Origin: Bifidobacterium saguini DSM 23967
Lineage (GTDB): Bacteria > Actinomycetota > Actinomycetes > Actinomycetales > Bifidobacteriaceae
DNA: 64,000 bases
Reading direction: 5' to 3'
Assembly: GCF_000741715.1 (NCBI RefSeq)
Contig: NZ_JGZN01000004.1
Coordinates: 104,358 to 168,357, forward strand
The first letter of the stretch is position 1; every line of letters starts with the position of its first letter. The notes beneath the pieces were generated by a model. It made no database searches. It was given only the letters and a program-made list of their open reading frames with translations, and was not told the origin of the DNA. A program made the translations under genes and the position numbers. Positions 27,448 through 36,032 of the stretch are shown one piece after another.

Positions 27448-28623
27448 TCACTTCGCGAGCAGCGGGGCGACTTGTTCCTCGTATGCGGTCAGGGCGGTGT
27501 CGATCACCTGGTGCATGTCGTAGTACTTGTACGTGCCGAGACGTCCGCCGAACACGGTCTTCGGCTCGGCGGCGGCCTTGGCCTCGTACTGCGCGTACAG
27601 CGTCTTGTCCGCGTCCGTGTTGATTGGGTAGTACGGCTCGTCGCCGCGCTCGGCGAAGCGACTGTACTCCTCCCACACCACGGTCTTGTCCGGGTTCTGC
27701 TGGTCCGCACGCTCCGGGTTGAAGTTCTTGAACTCGATGGCACGCGTGTACGGCACGTCGGCATCGGAGAAGTTCATCACCGGGCAACCGAAGTGGTCGC
27801 CTTCGCCGTAGCGGACCTCCTTGAAGTCCACCGTGCGCCACTTGAGGTCGCCGAGCTCGTAGTCGAAGTAACGGTCGATCGGGCCCGTGTACACCACCGG
27901 CACGCCCGCAGCCTGCAGAGCCTTCTTGTTGTACGGCTGGGATTCGTCGAAGAAGTCCACGCCGAGTTCCACGGTGATACGCGGATCATCGATCATGCGC
28001 TCGAACCACTTGGTGTAACCGTCCGCGGGCAGGCCCTCCCACGTGTCCTTGAAGTAACGGTTGTCGTAGTTGAAGCGGACCGGCAGGCGCTTGATAATCG
28101 AGGCGGGCAACTCGGCCGGGTCGGTCTGCCACTGCTTGCCCGTGTAGTTCTTGATGAACGCCTCGTACAGCGGGCGGCCGATGAGCTGGATGCCTTTGTC
28201 GTTCAGGTTCTCCGGATCGGTGCCGGCGAGCTCGCCAGCCTGCTCGGCGATGAGCTTCTGGGCCTCGGCCGGTGTGTAATGCGCGTGGAAGAACTGGTTG
28301 ATGGTGCCAAGGTTGATTGGCAGCGGGTAGACTTCGCCGTCATGCGTGGCGTACACGCGGTGCACGTAGTTGGTGAACGAGGTAAAGCGGTTCACGTAAT
28401 CCCACACGCGCTTGTTGGAGGTGTGGAACAGGTGCGCGCCGTACCGGTGAATCTCCGCGCCGGTCTCCGGATCGAAGTACGAGTACGCGTTACCGCCAAT
28501 GTGGTCGCGCACGTCGATGATGTGCACGCGAGCGCCCGCATGCTCCACCGCCTGCTGCGCCACAGTCAAGCCAAACAGGCCAGCGCCAACAATCACCAGG
28601 TCCGGGTATTCGAATTCAGCCAT
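27448..28623 (-). CDS. glf: UDP-galactopyranose mutase
   Basis: FAD enzyme that interconverts UDP-galactopyranose and UDP-galactofuranose, the Galf donor for surface glycans. 391 residues, standard length. The FAD-binding GAGLFGLTVAQQ motif is near residue 12; HRYGAHLFHTSNKRVWDYV near 55-75 and the substrate-binding FEARYGEG/YTRAIEF-type segments follow. It has an AAAGGAA ribosome binding site. High GC, unlike the two ATPase genes on either side. Its presence predicts galactofuranose in the surface polysaccharide made by this locus. Confidence 0.97.
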   Translation of the reverse strand: MAEFEYPDLVIVGAGLFGLTVAQQAVEHAGARVHIIDVRDHIGGNAYSYFDPETGAEIHRYGAHLFHTSNKRVWDYVNRFTSFTNYVHRVYATHDGEVYPLPINLGTINQFFHAHYTPAEAQKLIAEQAGELAGTDPENLNDKGIQLIGRPLYEAFIKNYTGKQWQTDPAELPASIIKRLPVRFNYDNRYFKDTWEGLPADGYTKWFERMIDDPRITVELGVDFFDESQPYNKKALQAAGVPVVYTGPIDRYFDYELGDLKWRTVDFKEVRYGEGDHFGCPVMNFSDADVPYTRAIEFKNFNPERADQQNPDKTVVWEEYSRFAERGDEPYYPINTDADKTLYAQYEAKAAAEPKTVFGGRLGTYKYYDMHQVIDTALTAYEEQVAPLLAK

Positions 28624-28781
28624 ATTCGCATTCCTTTAAAGTCAAAGCTTCCGTAGTGGTGCGCTTATTCAGCATTCACAACACAAGTCGCATCAATACT
28701 ACTCGTACACACGCCGGACGGATTTAATCCCTAGGCAACCACATCATCAGCGATGACAAAATCAAGCACACAACGCATGTT

Positions 28782-28874
28782 CTATTGCAAATATTTGTCA
28801 TATATGTCAATTATATGCAATAGACAGCAGTTGCATTAACAATAATTGACAAAAATGACAATATTATGCAATAG
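28782..28874. repeat. Large inverted repeat upstream of ATPase C
   Basis: Two units of 42 and 47 bp are inverted copies of each other. Unit 1 (28782-28823) reads CTATTGCA ... TGTCA-N4-TGTCA ... TGCAATAG. Unit 2 (28828-28874) reads CAGTTGCA ... TGACA-N4-TGACA ... TGCAATAG. The near edge is 39 bp from the ATPase start codon and the array covers the divergent promoter region shared with glf. The remaining 28624-28781 shows nothing else. Confidence 0.8.
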
Positions 28875-28912
28875 ACTGAATACAGTGCGCCAACATGAAA
28901 CGAGGAGGATGC

Positions 28913-30202
28913 ATGCTGCTCATTACCAGGGATAAGTATCTCAATGACCTCATCGCACGCATGGGCAACGGCATGGTCAAAGTAATCACGGGGCCAAGAC
29001 GCTGCGGAAAGACCTTTTTATTATTTGATTTGTTCGAAGCCCATTTACGTGCACAAGGCGTAGATAACGACCATATTATCGAGATTGCGCTTGATGACAT
29101 GTCATATGCCGAATACCGTAATCCGGTTCAACTGTTTGAGTATTTGAAATCACGCATCACCAGCAGAACCGAACAATACTACGTGCTGCTTGACGAAGTC
29201 CAATACGCCATCTCAGACGAAGAGCTGCGAGGCGAAGAGCCGCCTCGCTTGTATGAAGTACTCAATGGCCTGCTGCATATGCGCAATGTGGACGTGTATG
29301 TGACCGGTAGTAACTCAAAAATGCTATCGACAGATGTGATGACCCAATTCCGCGGTCGCGGAGATGAGGTGCGAGTCCGCCCGCTGTCGTTCGCTGAATT
29401 TATGCAGGTGTATGACGGAGACGTCCAGCACGGCTGGGCTGAATACGTGGTGTTCGGCGGCATGCCCCTCACCTTGTCCATGCATACCGATGAACAGAAG
29501 TCACGCTATTTGGAGAACTTGTTCACGGAAACCTACCTCAAGGATATCGTCGCGCGCAATAAACTGCGCAAATCTCAGGAACTGGATGACCTTACCAATG
29601 TGCTTGCATCCTCGATTGGCGCCTTAACCAATCCCAACAGAATCAAGGCCACGTTCGATAGTGTGCTGCACTCCAAAATTAGCACAAGAACGATCGTGCA
29701 ATACATCGACTACCTTGAAGACGCATTCGTCATCGAGGAAGCTCGCCGATACGACGTCAAAGGCCGCAAGTACATCGGCAGCCCCAAAAAGTACTACTTT
29801 GAAGATATAGGTCTGCGCAATGCTCGTCTGGGATTCAGGCAAGTCGAGCAAACACACATTATGGAGAACATCGTTTATAACGAGTTGCGGATGCGCGGCT
29901 ACAACGTCGACGTGGGTATTGTAGAACAGCGTGGAACTCGGAATGGGGAGTCTTACCGGAAATACTTAGAAGTCGACTTTGTGGCCAATCTTGGTAGTCA
30001 GCGTTATTACATTCAATCCGCATACCAGTTGCCCACCGAGGAGAAGATAGCCCAAGAGAAAGCTTCGTTGCTAGGAGTTGACGACAGTTTCAAAAAGATT
30101 GTGCTTGTTCGCGACGTTGTTAAACCGACCCGAGATGACCACGGCATTCTCACCATGAGCGTATACGATTTTCTGCTCAACCCGAACAGTCTGGAAGCGT
30201 AA
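28913..30202 (+). CDS. AAA ATPase with DUF4143 C-terminal domain (copy C)
   Basis: 429 residues from MLLITRDKYL, placed after AGGAGG at 28903; an ATG at 28895 lies before that ribosome binding site. Walker A is TGPRRCGKTFLLFDLF near residue 28, Walker B YVLLDEVQ near 92, the sensor segment YVTGSNSKMLSTDVM near 132. DUF4143 fills the C-terminal half. The nuclease-like signature is degenerate: LEVDFV keeps Asp355, but the ExK position reads QSA. Resembles copy B in this loss and in its C-terminal region. Lies between glf and a glycosyltransferase gene but has no evident biosynthetic role. Confidence 0.85.
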   Translation: MLLITRDKYLNDLIARMGNGMVKVITGPRRCGKTFLLFDLFEAHLRAQGVDNDHIIEIALDDMSYAEYRNPVQLFEYLKSRITSRTEQYYVLLDEVQYAISDEELRGEEPPRLYEVLNGLLHMRNVDVYVTGSNSKMLSTDVMTQFRGRGDEVRVRPLSFAEFMQVYDGDVQHGWAEYVVFGGMPLTLSMHTDEQKSRYLENLFTETYLKDIVARNKLRKSQELDDLTNVLASSIGALTNPNRIKATFDSVLHSKISTRTIVQYIDYLEDAFVIEEARRYDVKGRKYIGSPKKYYFEDIGLRNARLGFRQVEQTHIMENIVYNELRMRGYNVDVGIVEQRGTRNGESYRKYLEVDFVANLGSQRYYIQSAYQLPTEEKIAQEKASLLGVDDSFKKIVLVRDVVKPTRDDHGILTMSVYDFLLNPNSLEA

Positions 30203-30335
30203 ACTTCCCGGAATACAGTAAAGGTCTGCATTTGCAGAATTACGTTGTATCACCTTGATTTTCGAGAGCATCATGATGAATAATCGTGCGATACTGAGAA
30301 TGTCCACATCAGCAGAGAATTTCCAGAGGAACCCC

Positions 30336-31367
30336 ATGCCACAGCCTCAGCCGCTCGTCTCCATTATTGTGCCGGTGTATAACGCCGAGGATTACCTGCA
30401 TTACTGCGTGGACTCGATCCTGGGGCAGTCGTATACGAATCTGGAAGTGATTCTGGTGGATGATGGCGCCAAGGACTCCAGCCCCGCCATCTGCGACGCC
30501 TATGCCAAGCAGGATCCACGCGTGAAGGTAATCCACCAGACCAACGGCGGTATCTCAAAGGCGCAGAATGCCGGCTTAGACGCGGCGCACGGCGAATACA
30601 TCGCTTTTTCAGACAACGACGACATCCTCGACCGCCGCAATATCGAATACTTGCTGCATGCGCTTGTGAACACTGGTGCGGATATGAGCAAGGCACGCTG
30701 GCGTCAGTTCGGTGTCTCCCAGCTGGACGCCGTGGCCGCCGAGGCTGCAGCCGGCGCCGAAGCGCCCGGCAAGATCACCGTGTTCGAGCATCCGCTCGCC
30801 GCTTACCAAACCGTATTCTGCAAGAGCCTGCGTCTGATCGGCGATAAGCTCGGCCGCAATACCGAAGCCCGCTACTTCAACGAAGCCAACTGGTGCCGCC
30901 TGTATAAGCGCGAACTGTGGGATGGCATCCGCTTCCCGGAAGGCATGTATGCACAGGATGTGATGGTGGCCGGTGAGCTGTACACGCGTATGGGCAAAGT
31001 AGCTGACCTCGATGTGAACCTGTACAACTGGCTGCAATCCGCCGGTTCGGTGACGCATAAGGAGCGCAGCTTCAGCTTCTACCACGACAATTTCGTAGCC
31101 GGTGCCACCAATTTCCGCCTGTGCTTGGAGCAGGGTGTACGCCCCGGCCGCAGCTACTACACGCTCGTCGGCTCATTCCAAGAGGAAACCACTGCACCCG
31201 ACTTCAACAATGCCACCAGCCAGCAGCAGCGCAAACAGGATACTGCAGAGTTCCACGAGCTATTCCGCAAACTCCCACTCCCCCAGCGACTGCACTGCGC
31301 CGCAACCCGCCAAATCCGACTGCTCGAAAAACACATCTACGATGCCAAAATCAAAAATATGAAGTAA
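30336..31367 (+). CDS. GT2 family glycosyltransferase
   Basis: 343 residues from MPQPQPLVSII, preceded by an AGAGGA ribosome binding site; an upstream in-frame extension of 27 codons lacks one. GT-A fold: VSIIVPVYNAEDYLHYCVDS at the N-terminus, the nucleotide-binding VDDGAKDSS near 42, and the DXD-type FSDNDDI near 90. The C-terminal part (about 200-343) is soluble, with no membrane segment, so the enzyme acts in the cytoplasm. Similar enzymes transfer galactose, galactofuranose or glucose to a growing polysaccharide. Sugar specificity cannot be assigned. Confidence 0.88.
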   Translation: MPQPQPLVSIIVPVYNAEDYLHYCVDSILGQSYTNLEVILVDDGAKDSSPAICDAYAKQDPRVKVIHQTNGGISKAQNAGLDAAHGEYIAFSDNDDILDRRNIEYLLHALVNTGADMSKARWRQFGVSQLDAVAAEAAAGAEAPGKITVFEHPLAAYQTVFCKSLRLIGDKLGRNTEARYFNEANWCRLYKRELWDGIRFPEGMYAQDVMVAGELYTRMGKVADLDVNLYNWLQSAGSVTHKERSFSFYHDNFVAGATNFRLCLEQGVRPGRSYYTLVGSFQEETTAPDFNNATSQQQRKQDTAEFHELFRKLPLPQRLHCAATRQIRLLEKHIYDAKIKNMK

Positions 31368-31450
31368 ACGCGGTAGATATTTGACCGTGGTTAAATCGAG
31401 ACTGGACAACGGCCACAATTCCTGCATTACCTATGCTCAACAGAAACGTT

Positions 31451-32518
31451 TTATTTCTCTTGACGCGGCGCTCCTGTTGAGTTTCTGATGATTAATTTGC
31501 CATGAATGTCCAAACTCTTTTTAGAGATCTCGGTTTCATCGCCGTTTGCATCGGTAATTCCGCCATCAGGATTCTCCTGATACTGAGGAATTTGCCGCAG
31601 CAGCAAATCCACGCTTTCTCGGCCAGCGCGTATGAATTCCTGGTGAATGGTGGTGAGACCTGGATCCCAAAAACCGGAAAGTGGATGGTCGTCAAAACCA
31701 GCCACACTGACATCATCGGGGACGCGCTTGCCCATGTCGCGTAAGCCTGAGATAAGGCCAATGGCTAATTCATCATTGCCGGCGAAAACAGCTGTTACGT
31801 CATCGTTCAGAGCAAGGCGACGGCCGATTTCGCGCGCATCTTCCGGGTCCCACCCACAAATAATCGGATCGGGAATATACGAACCGGTATTTTCCAGAGC
31901 TTTCCGCCATCCTTGAAGGCGCCTGTTGTATTCCAATCGAACCGGAACCGCTACATGGTAGACCGTTTTATGCCCCAGCGAAAGAAGATAACGAGTGATG
32001 ATCTCACCACCTTCCTGATCGCATAGGGATACCTCATGGGCCCCCATAGTCTGCTGGCCCGTTACCATCACATAAGGTCCCTCGAGTGGGAAAAAGTCGC
32101 TGATGTTTTCGTCGACCATGTCCGGATACATAAAGATGATTCCCAAAGGATTCTGATCTGCAGCCATGTGCAGAGAGTTGAGAATATCTTCACGGCGATC
32201 AGTTTCAGGAACGGAAATGGTGATGGAGGCTCCTCGTTCCCGAGCTCGAGCTTCTATGCCGCCAAGCATCTGGGTCGGTCCGAGCTGAGATGAGTTAATC
32301 GTCACCACTGCGATGGCCGGATTGATTTCCCTCACCAGAGCTCGAGCCAAGGCGCTAGGCCTATAATTCAACGTTTCAATGGCCTGCGCAATTTTCTTCT
32401 GGCTTGCCGGGCTAACATTGCTGCCACCATTGAGATATCGGGATACGGATGACACCGACACACCTGCCAGCTTGGCAACATCTTTGATGGACACGCTTTT
32501 CTTGCCAGAAGCTCGCAT
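31451..32518 (-). CDS. LacI-family transcriptional regulator
   Basis: 355 residues from MRASGKKSVSIKDVAKLAG; this ATG is nine bases after AAAGG, whereas the ATG three codons earlier abuts it. The N-terminal helix-turn-helix reads VSIKDVAKLAGVSVSSVSRY with hinge helix ALARALV; the periplasmic-binding-protein-like sensor domain follows, with the VAGFDDHPL-type ligand region near 275. It lies downstream of and in line with the alpha-galactoside transport and hydrolysis genes, so it probably represses them in the absence of an alpha-galactoside. Confidence 0.9.
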   Translation of the reverse strand: MRASGKKSVSIKDVAKLAGVSVSSVSRYLNGGSNVSPASQKKIAQAIETLNYRPSALARALVREINPAIAVVTINSSQLGPTQMLGGIEARARERGASITISVPETDRREDILNSLHMAADQNPLGIIFMYPDMVDENISDFFPLEGPYVMVTGQQTMGAHEVSLCDQEGGEIITRYLLSLGHKTVYHVAVPVRLEYNRRLQGWRKALENTGSYIPDPIICGWDPEDAREIGRRLALNDDVTAVFAGNDELAIGLISGLRDMGKRVPDDVSVAGFDDHPLSGFWDPGLTTIHQEFIRAGRESVDLLLRQIPQYQENPDGGITDANGDETEISKKSLDIHGKLIIRNSTGAPRQEK

Positions 32519-32615
32519 CTTGGTCATCCTTTCACCGCATTACACAGTATTCAAGTCCGGAATAGGGACTCGGCGCTGAGTCCGCCCACTATTCAATAGA
32601 TTAGCAAAATAGATA

Positions 32616-32665
32616 ATCCGTTGCCGATGCAGAGGCGGGAATTAGACCTCACATCAGCAACGGAT
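32616..32665 (-). terminator. Terminator after the transporter operon
   Basis: 14-bp stem ATCCGTTGCCGATG (32616-32629) with CATCAGCAACGGAT (32652-32665), one mismatch, just past the permease stop at 32674. It separates the transporter operon from the LacI gene. Confidence 0.7.
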
Positions 32666-32673
32666 AAGCCTGA

Positions 32674-33558
32674 TTACTTCACTGCGCCTCCGGTAATACC
32701 AGAGATAATCTTCTTCTGAGCCACAGCGAACACAATTAGCAACGGCAGACTCATCAGGATGATGTACGCAAAAATGAGATGCCAATTGTTGAGGTGTAAG
32801 CCGGCGCTTGCCACGTTGTACAAGTTCAGCGGCAGCGTATCGAATTTGCCGGAGAGAATGAACAACGCGTAGAACACGTCATTCCATATGTACAGGATCA
32901 GCAGAATCGTCGCAGCTCCCAGAGTCGGTCCCAGCAACGGCAGCACAATGGTGAAGAATATTCTCGCCGGTGAGGCCCCATCGATCCGGGCCGACTCCTC
33001 CAGAGATATCGGAATCGTCCTGATGAATCCGGTCACGAAGAAAATCACCGTGGAGAGATATATGCCCATGTATACGCAAATCATGCCGATTGCGGTACCT
33101 GCCAATCCGATAGTTTTCAGCAACATCATGACGGATACCACTGCGGGAGGAAGAATCAGGCCAGAGATGCACAGTGCATAGATAATGGCCATCGGCTTAG
33201 TAGCACGTCGAGCGAGAATCCAAGATGCCATAGAGCCGAAAATCAGCGCCAATGCCACAGCCGGTACCGTAACTGCCACACTACCGAAGAAGGCTGTAAT
33301 CATCTTGCCTTCCGTAAGCACCGTTTTGAAGTTGTCGATAAGGTGCCATTCCGTGGGCAGACGGAGCGAGAGCTGCAATGCCTCTGCTTGGTTCTTGCTC
33401 GCCGTGATGAATAGCAGATAGAACGGCAGCCCCAGAGAGATGAATACCAGTAGAACCAGGAACACGATATGCCGAATCTTACGGCCAGTCGACCATTTGC
33501 TTTTGTATACCGGCTGATCCGACTTCTGCGGTTCCGCCTGGAACGTAGCCATTGTCAT
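32674..33558 (-). CDS. Sugar ABC transporter permease (MalG-like)
   Basis: 294 residues, six membrane helices, carbohydrate-uptake-1 (CUT1) permease. The cytoplasmic EAA loop reads LEESARIDGASPARIFFTIVLP (about 190-212), the MalG-like signature. The ATG overlaps the stop codon of the upstream permease by 4 bp (ATGA) and has its own GGAGAA ribosome binding site. It pairs with the MalF-like gene and the lipoprotein at 34588 to import an oligosaccharide; no ATPase gene is in the cluster, so a shared MsiK-type ATPase is presumably used. Confidence 0.93.
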   Translation of the reverse strand: MTMATFQAEPQKSDQPVYKSKWSTGRKIRHIVFLVLLVFISLGLPFYLLFITASKNQAEALQLSLRLPTEWHLIDNFKTVLTEGKMITAFFGSVAVTVPAVALALIFGSMASWILARRATKPMAIIYALCISGLILPPAVVSVMMLLKTIGLAGTAIGMICVYMGIYLSTVIFFVTGFIRTIPISLEESARIDGASPARIFFTIVLPLLGPTLGAATILLILYIWNDVFYALFILSGKFDTLPLNLYNVASAGLHLNNWHLIFAYIILMSLPLLIVFAVAQKKIISGITGGAVK

Positions 33559-34493
33559 AGTATCTTCTCCTCACGTTTGCGCAGGTATGTAATTACGGGA
33601 ACGGCCATGATCATCACCACGAGGAAGAGGATGAGGCTCATTGTTGTGGATTGCGCATAAGTTCCTTGGCCGAACGTACGCCACACGTACAGGTTGAAGA
33701 TTTCGGTGGAACCACCAGGTCCGCCGTTGGTCATTGCCTGAATGGTGTCGAAACCGTTCATGGAACCGAGCAGCGAGGTAGCCACATTGAATGTCACGGC
33801 AGGAGCCAGCAGTGGGAACTTGATTTTCCAGAACATCTGGAAGCCGTTCGCCCCATCAATTGCTGCAGCTTCCAGTACTTCGGAGTCGATGGTTTTCAAT
33901 CCAGCGAGGTAGATGATCATTGCTAGACCAGCCCATTTCCACCCTTGGATTGCCGAGACGAGCACGATGGTCCATGTGGTACTGCCCAGCCAAGCCGTTT
34001 TCACCGTGTGTCCCAACAGGCCGCCAAGCAGCTGGTTCAGAGCGCCATTAGGCTGCAGAATCGCCTGCCACACGTAGCCGACTGCGAGCGCCGACATCAG
34101 CACGGGGATGAAGAATAGTACTCGTGCCAACCGGTTGGCGAAGGTGTCTTCTTCCAAGAAGACTGCTAGGAACAGACCGAACACATTCTGGAAGAACGCC
34201 ACACATACAGCGAAGATCAGGGTGGTTCGCAAATCCCTGAGTAGCATGCCGTTCTTAAACAGCGATATAAAGTTATCGAATCCGTTGAATGAGATATTCG
34301 GGTTGTATGCGCTCCAGTTGGTGAACGCGAGAACGAAATTCAGGATTGTAGGGATAAAGAAGAACACCAGCAGTATAAAACCTGCAGGAACGAGGAATCG
34401 AACCGGATAGTTCTGGCTGAGCAACCGAATGTAATTATGCCGGGCAACTCCCGTAGAAGATTGCTTCACGCTCGATGCGCTATGTGTTGACAT
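33555..34493 (-). CDS. Sugar ABC transporter permease (MalF-like)
   Basis: 312 residues from MSTHSASSV, five bases after AAGGAG. CUT1 permease with an N-terminal cytoplasmic segment and six helices. The EAA loop is LEAAAIDGANGFQMFWKIKF (about 218-238). It forms the membrane channel with the MalG-like partner. An internal hairpin between it and the binding-protein gene probably keeps permease expression lower. Confidence 0.93.
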   Translation of the reverse strand: MSTHSASSVKQSSTGVARHNYIRLLSQNYPVRFLVPAGFILLVFFFIPTILNFVLAFTNWSAYNPNISFNGFDNFISLFKNGMLLRDLRTTLIFAVCVAFFQNVFGLFLAVFLEEDTFANRLARVLFFIPVLMSALAVGYVWQAILQPNGALNQLLGGLLGHTVKTAWLGSTTWTIVLVSAIQGWKWAGLAMIIYLAGLKTIDSEVLEAAAIDGANGFQMFWKIKFPLLAPAVTFNVATSLLGSMNGFDTIQAMTNGGPGGSTEIFNLYVWRTFGQGTYAQSTTMSLILFLVVMIMAVPVITYLRKREEKIL

Positions 34494-34523
34494 CAACACT
34501 CCTTTCTTATGGTACGGGGAGAA

Positions 34524-34565
34524 GTACGGCGGCCATTGCTACGACAAGGGAAACGACCGCCATAC
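34524..34565 (-). other. Intercistronic hairpin between binding protein and permease genes
   Basis: GTACGGCGG (34524-34532) pairs with CCGCCATAC (34557-34565), one wobble. It lies in the 94-bp gap and has no T tract, so it may stabilise the upstream mRNA or attenuate read-through, as is common after binding-protein genes. Confidence 0.45.
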
Positions 34566-34587
34566 TGCCCGTCAACTCGCCAAAGGC

Positions 34588-35949
34588 TTAAAAGCCTTCT
34601 GCGCCCTGAGCTTTGGCGATTTCATCGAACTGATCCTGTGTGGTCTGAGCAGCCTGCTGAGCGGTCATCGTGCCGTTTACCATGCTGGCGAGATTCACAT
34701 AGAAATCGGGATTGGCAATGGCCAGTGACTGCATGGAGCCAACACTGTTCTTGATGGAATCGTTGGCATCAATCAGCGCCTGCGGAACAGTGTCCGGGGT
34801 CTCCGCCGTGGTCAGAATCGACGTAGTGTTCTGACTGTTGATGAAGTCCTGGTAGGCATCACCCATCAGATACGTCAAGAACTGGCGCGATGCGGCTTCT
34901 CGCTTGGAATCACCGGTCTTAAAGGCCACGAGACCATTGGTCTCTTCAGGCACCACAGTGGCGATAGTGCCTTCCTTGGAGATTGGGAAGAAGCCGATCT
35001 TCTTATCCAAGGTGGCTTTGTCGTTATTGGCCATTGCGGAGACGCCGAGGAACAGGCTCAAGTTGCCGAAGATCATGGCTGTCTCACCATTAAGCAGCGC
35101 CTGTTCTTCGGTCACATCTGTAGCGGAACCGATATCTTCGTTGAACAGGTGAAGATCATTAATCATGCTCTGGTATTCCGTGATGGCGTCCATGATGGTG
35201 GAATCGGTGAACTTCTCCTTGCCGCTATTCACACGATCCCACAAGCCGTCACGGGCGGCTTCAGCGAGCTGTACTTGAACGGCCCATTGCGTTCCCCACT
35301 GGGCGCCGCCCATGTCGTAGAACGGAGAGTTCGTGCCTTCCGGAAGATTGTTCTTGATGGTTTGTGCCGTTTCAAGGAGCTCATCCCAGTTCTGCGGCAT
35401 TTCCTTGATGCCGGCTTTCTCGAATACTTCCTTGTTGTAATACACGCCCAGCACGGAAGGTGCAGTGAACAGGAGGGAGTATCGAGATCCTTTGTACATG
35501 CCGGCCGCGTCCGCGTAACCTTCCTTGTAGTTCTTGATGAACGGAGCATTATCAAGCTTCTGGACTTTGCCTTGGGCCACTAGGCCGGAAAGCATTGAAG
35601 AAGTCGGCTGCCAGACGCCAAGGTCTGGAACGTCACCAGTAGCGATCTTGGTTTGGGCGTTATTCACGTACACATCAGCGACAACGCTGATTTTGAGGTT
35701 TGCACCTGTCTTTTTGTTGAACGAGGCGACAACGTCTTCAAACAAGTTTTTGGAATTTGGAGACACCCACATGGTGAGGTTCACACCTGACAGGTCAGTG
35801 CTTTGATCCGGCCAATACCCCGCGGCTGATGTGTCTTCATTGGACTGTGTTGCCGTGGGGTTGGAACAACCTCCTGCAAGCAGTGTGGCGCAAGCGATCA
35901 ATGCCGCACACGCGACGCGTCCCTTTCCTACCCACTTTCCAGAAATCAT
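34588..35949 (-). CDS. Sugar ABC transporter solute-binding lipoprotein
   Basis: 453 residues, an extracellular substrate-binding lipoprotein of the MalE/cluster 1 fold. The signal peptide ends in a lipobox, LLAGGC (Cys28 lipidated). The mature part starts with a Thr/Ser-rich spacer; NLTMWVSPNSKNLFEDVVASF opens the binding domain. An AAAGGAA ribosome binding site precedes the ATG. Genomic link to a GH36 alpha-galactosidase predicts melibiose/raffinose-type alpha-galactosides as ligands. Confidence 0.93.
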   Translation of the reverse strand: MISGKWVGKGRVACAALIACATLLAGGCSNPTATQSNEDTSAAGYWPDQSTDLSGVNLTMWVSPNSKNLFEDVVASFNKKTGANLKISVVADVYVNNAQTKIATGDVPDLGVWQPTSSMLSGLVAQGKVQKLDNAPFIKNYKEGYADAAGMYKGSRYSLLFTAPSVLGVYYNKEVFEKAGIKEMPQNWDELLETAQTIKNNLPEGTNSPFYDMGGAQWGTQWAVQVQLAEAARDGLWDRVNSGKEKFTDSTIMDAITEYQSMINDLHLFNEDIGSATDVTEEQALLNGETAMIFGNLSLFLGVSAMANNDKATLDKKIGFFPISKEGTIATVVPEETNGLVAFKTGDSKREAASRQFLTYLMGDAYQDFINSQNTTSILTTAETPDTVPQALIDANDSIKNSVGSMQSLAIANPDFYVNLASMVNGTMTAQQAAQTTQDQFDEIAKAQGAEGF

Positions 35950-36032
35950 CGTTGGTTTCCTTTCTATTTGCGCGGCGCAATACCGCGACAGGGTGTATTG
36001 AGTTATCTGGATTTATTGGTGCAATGACTTAT

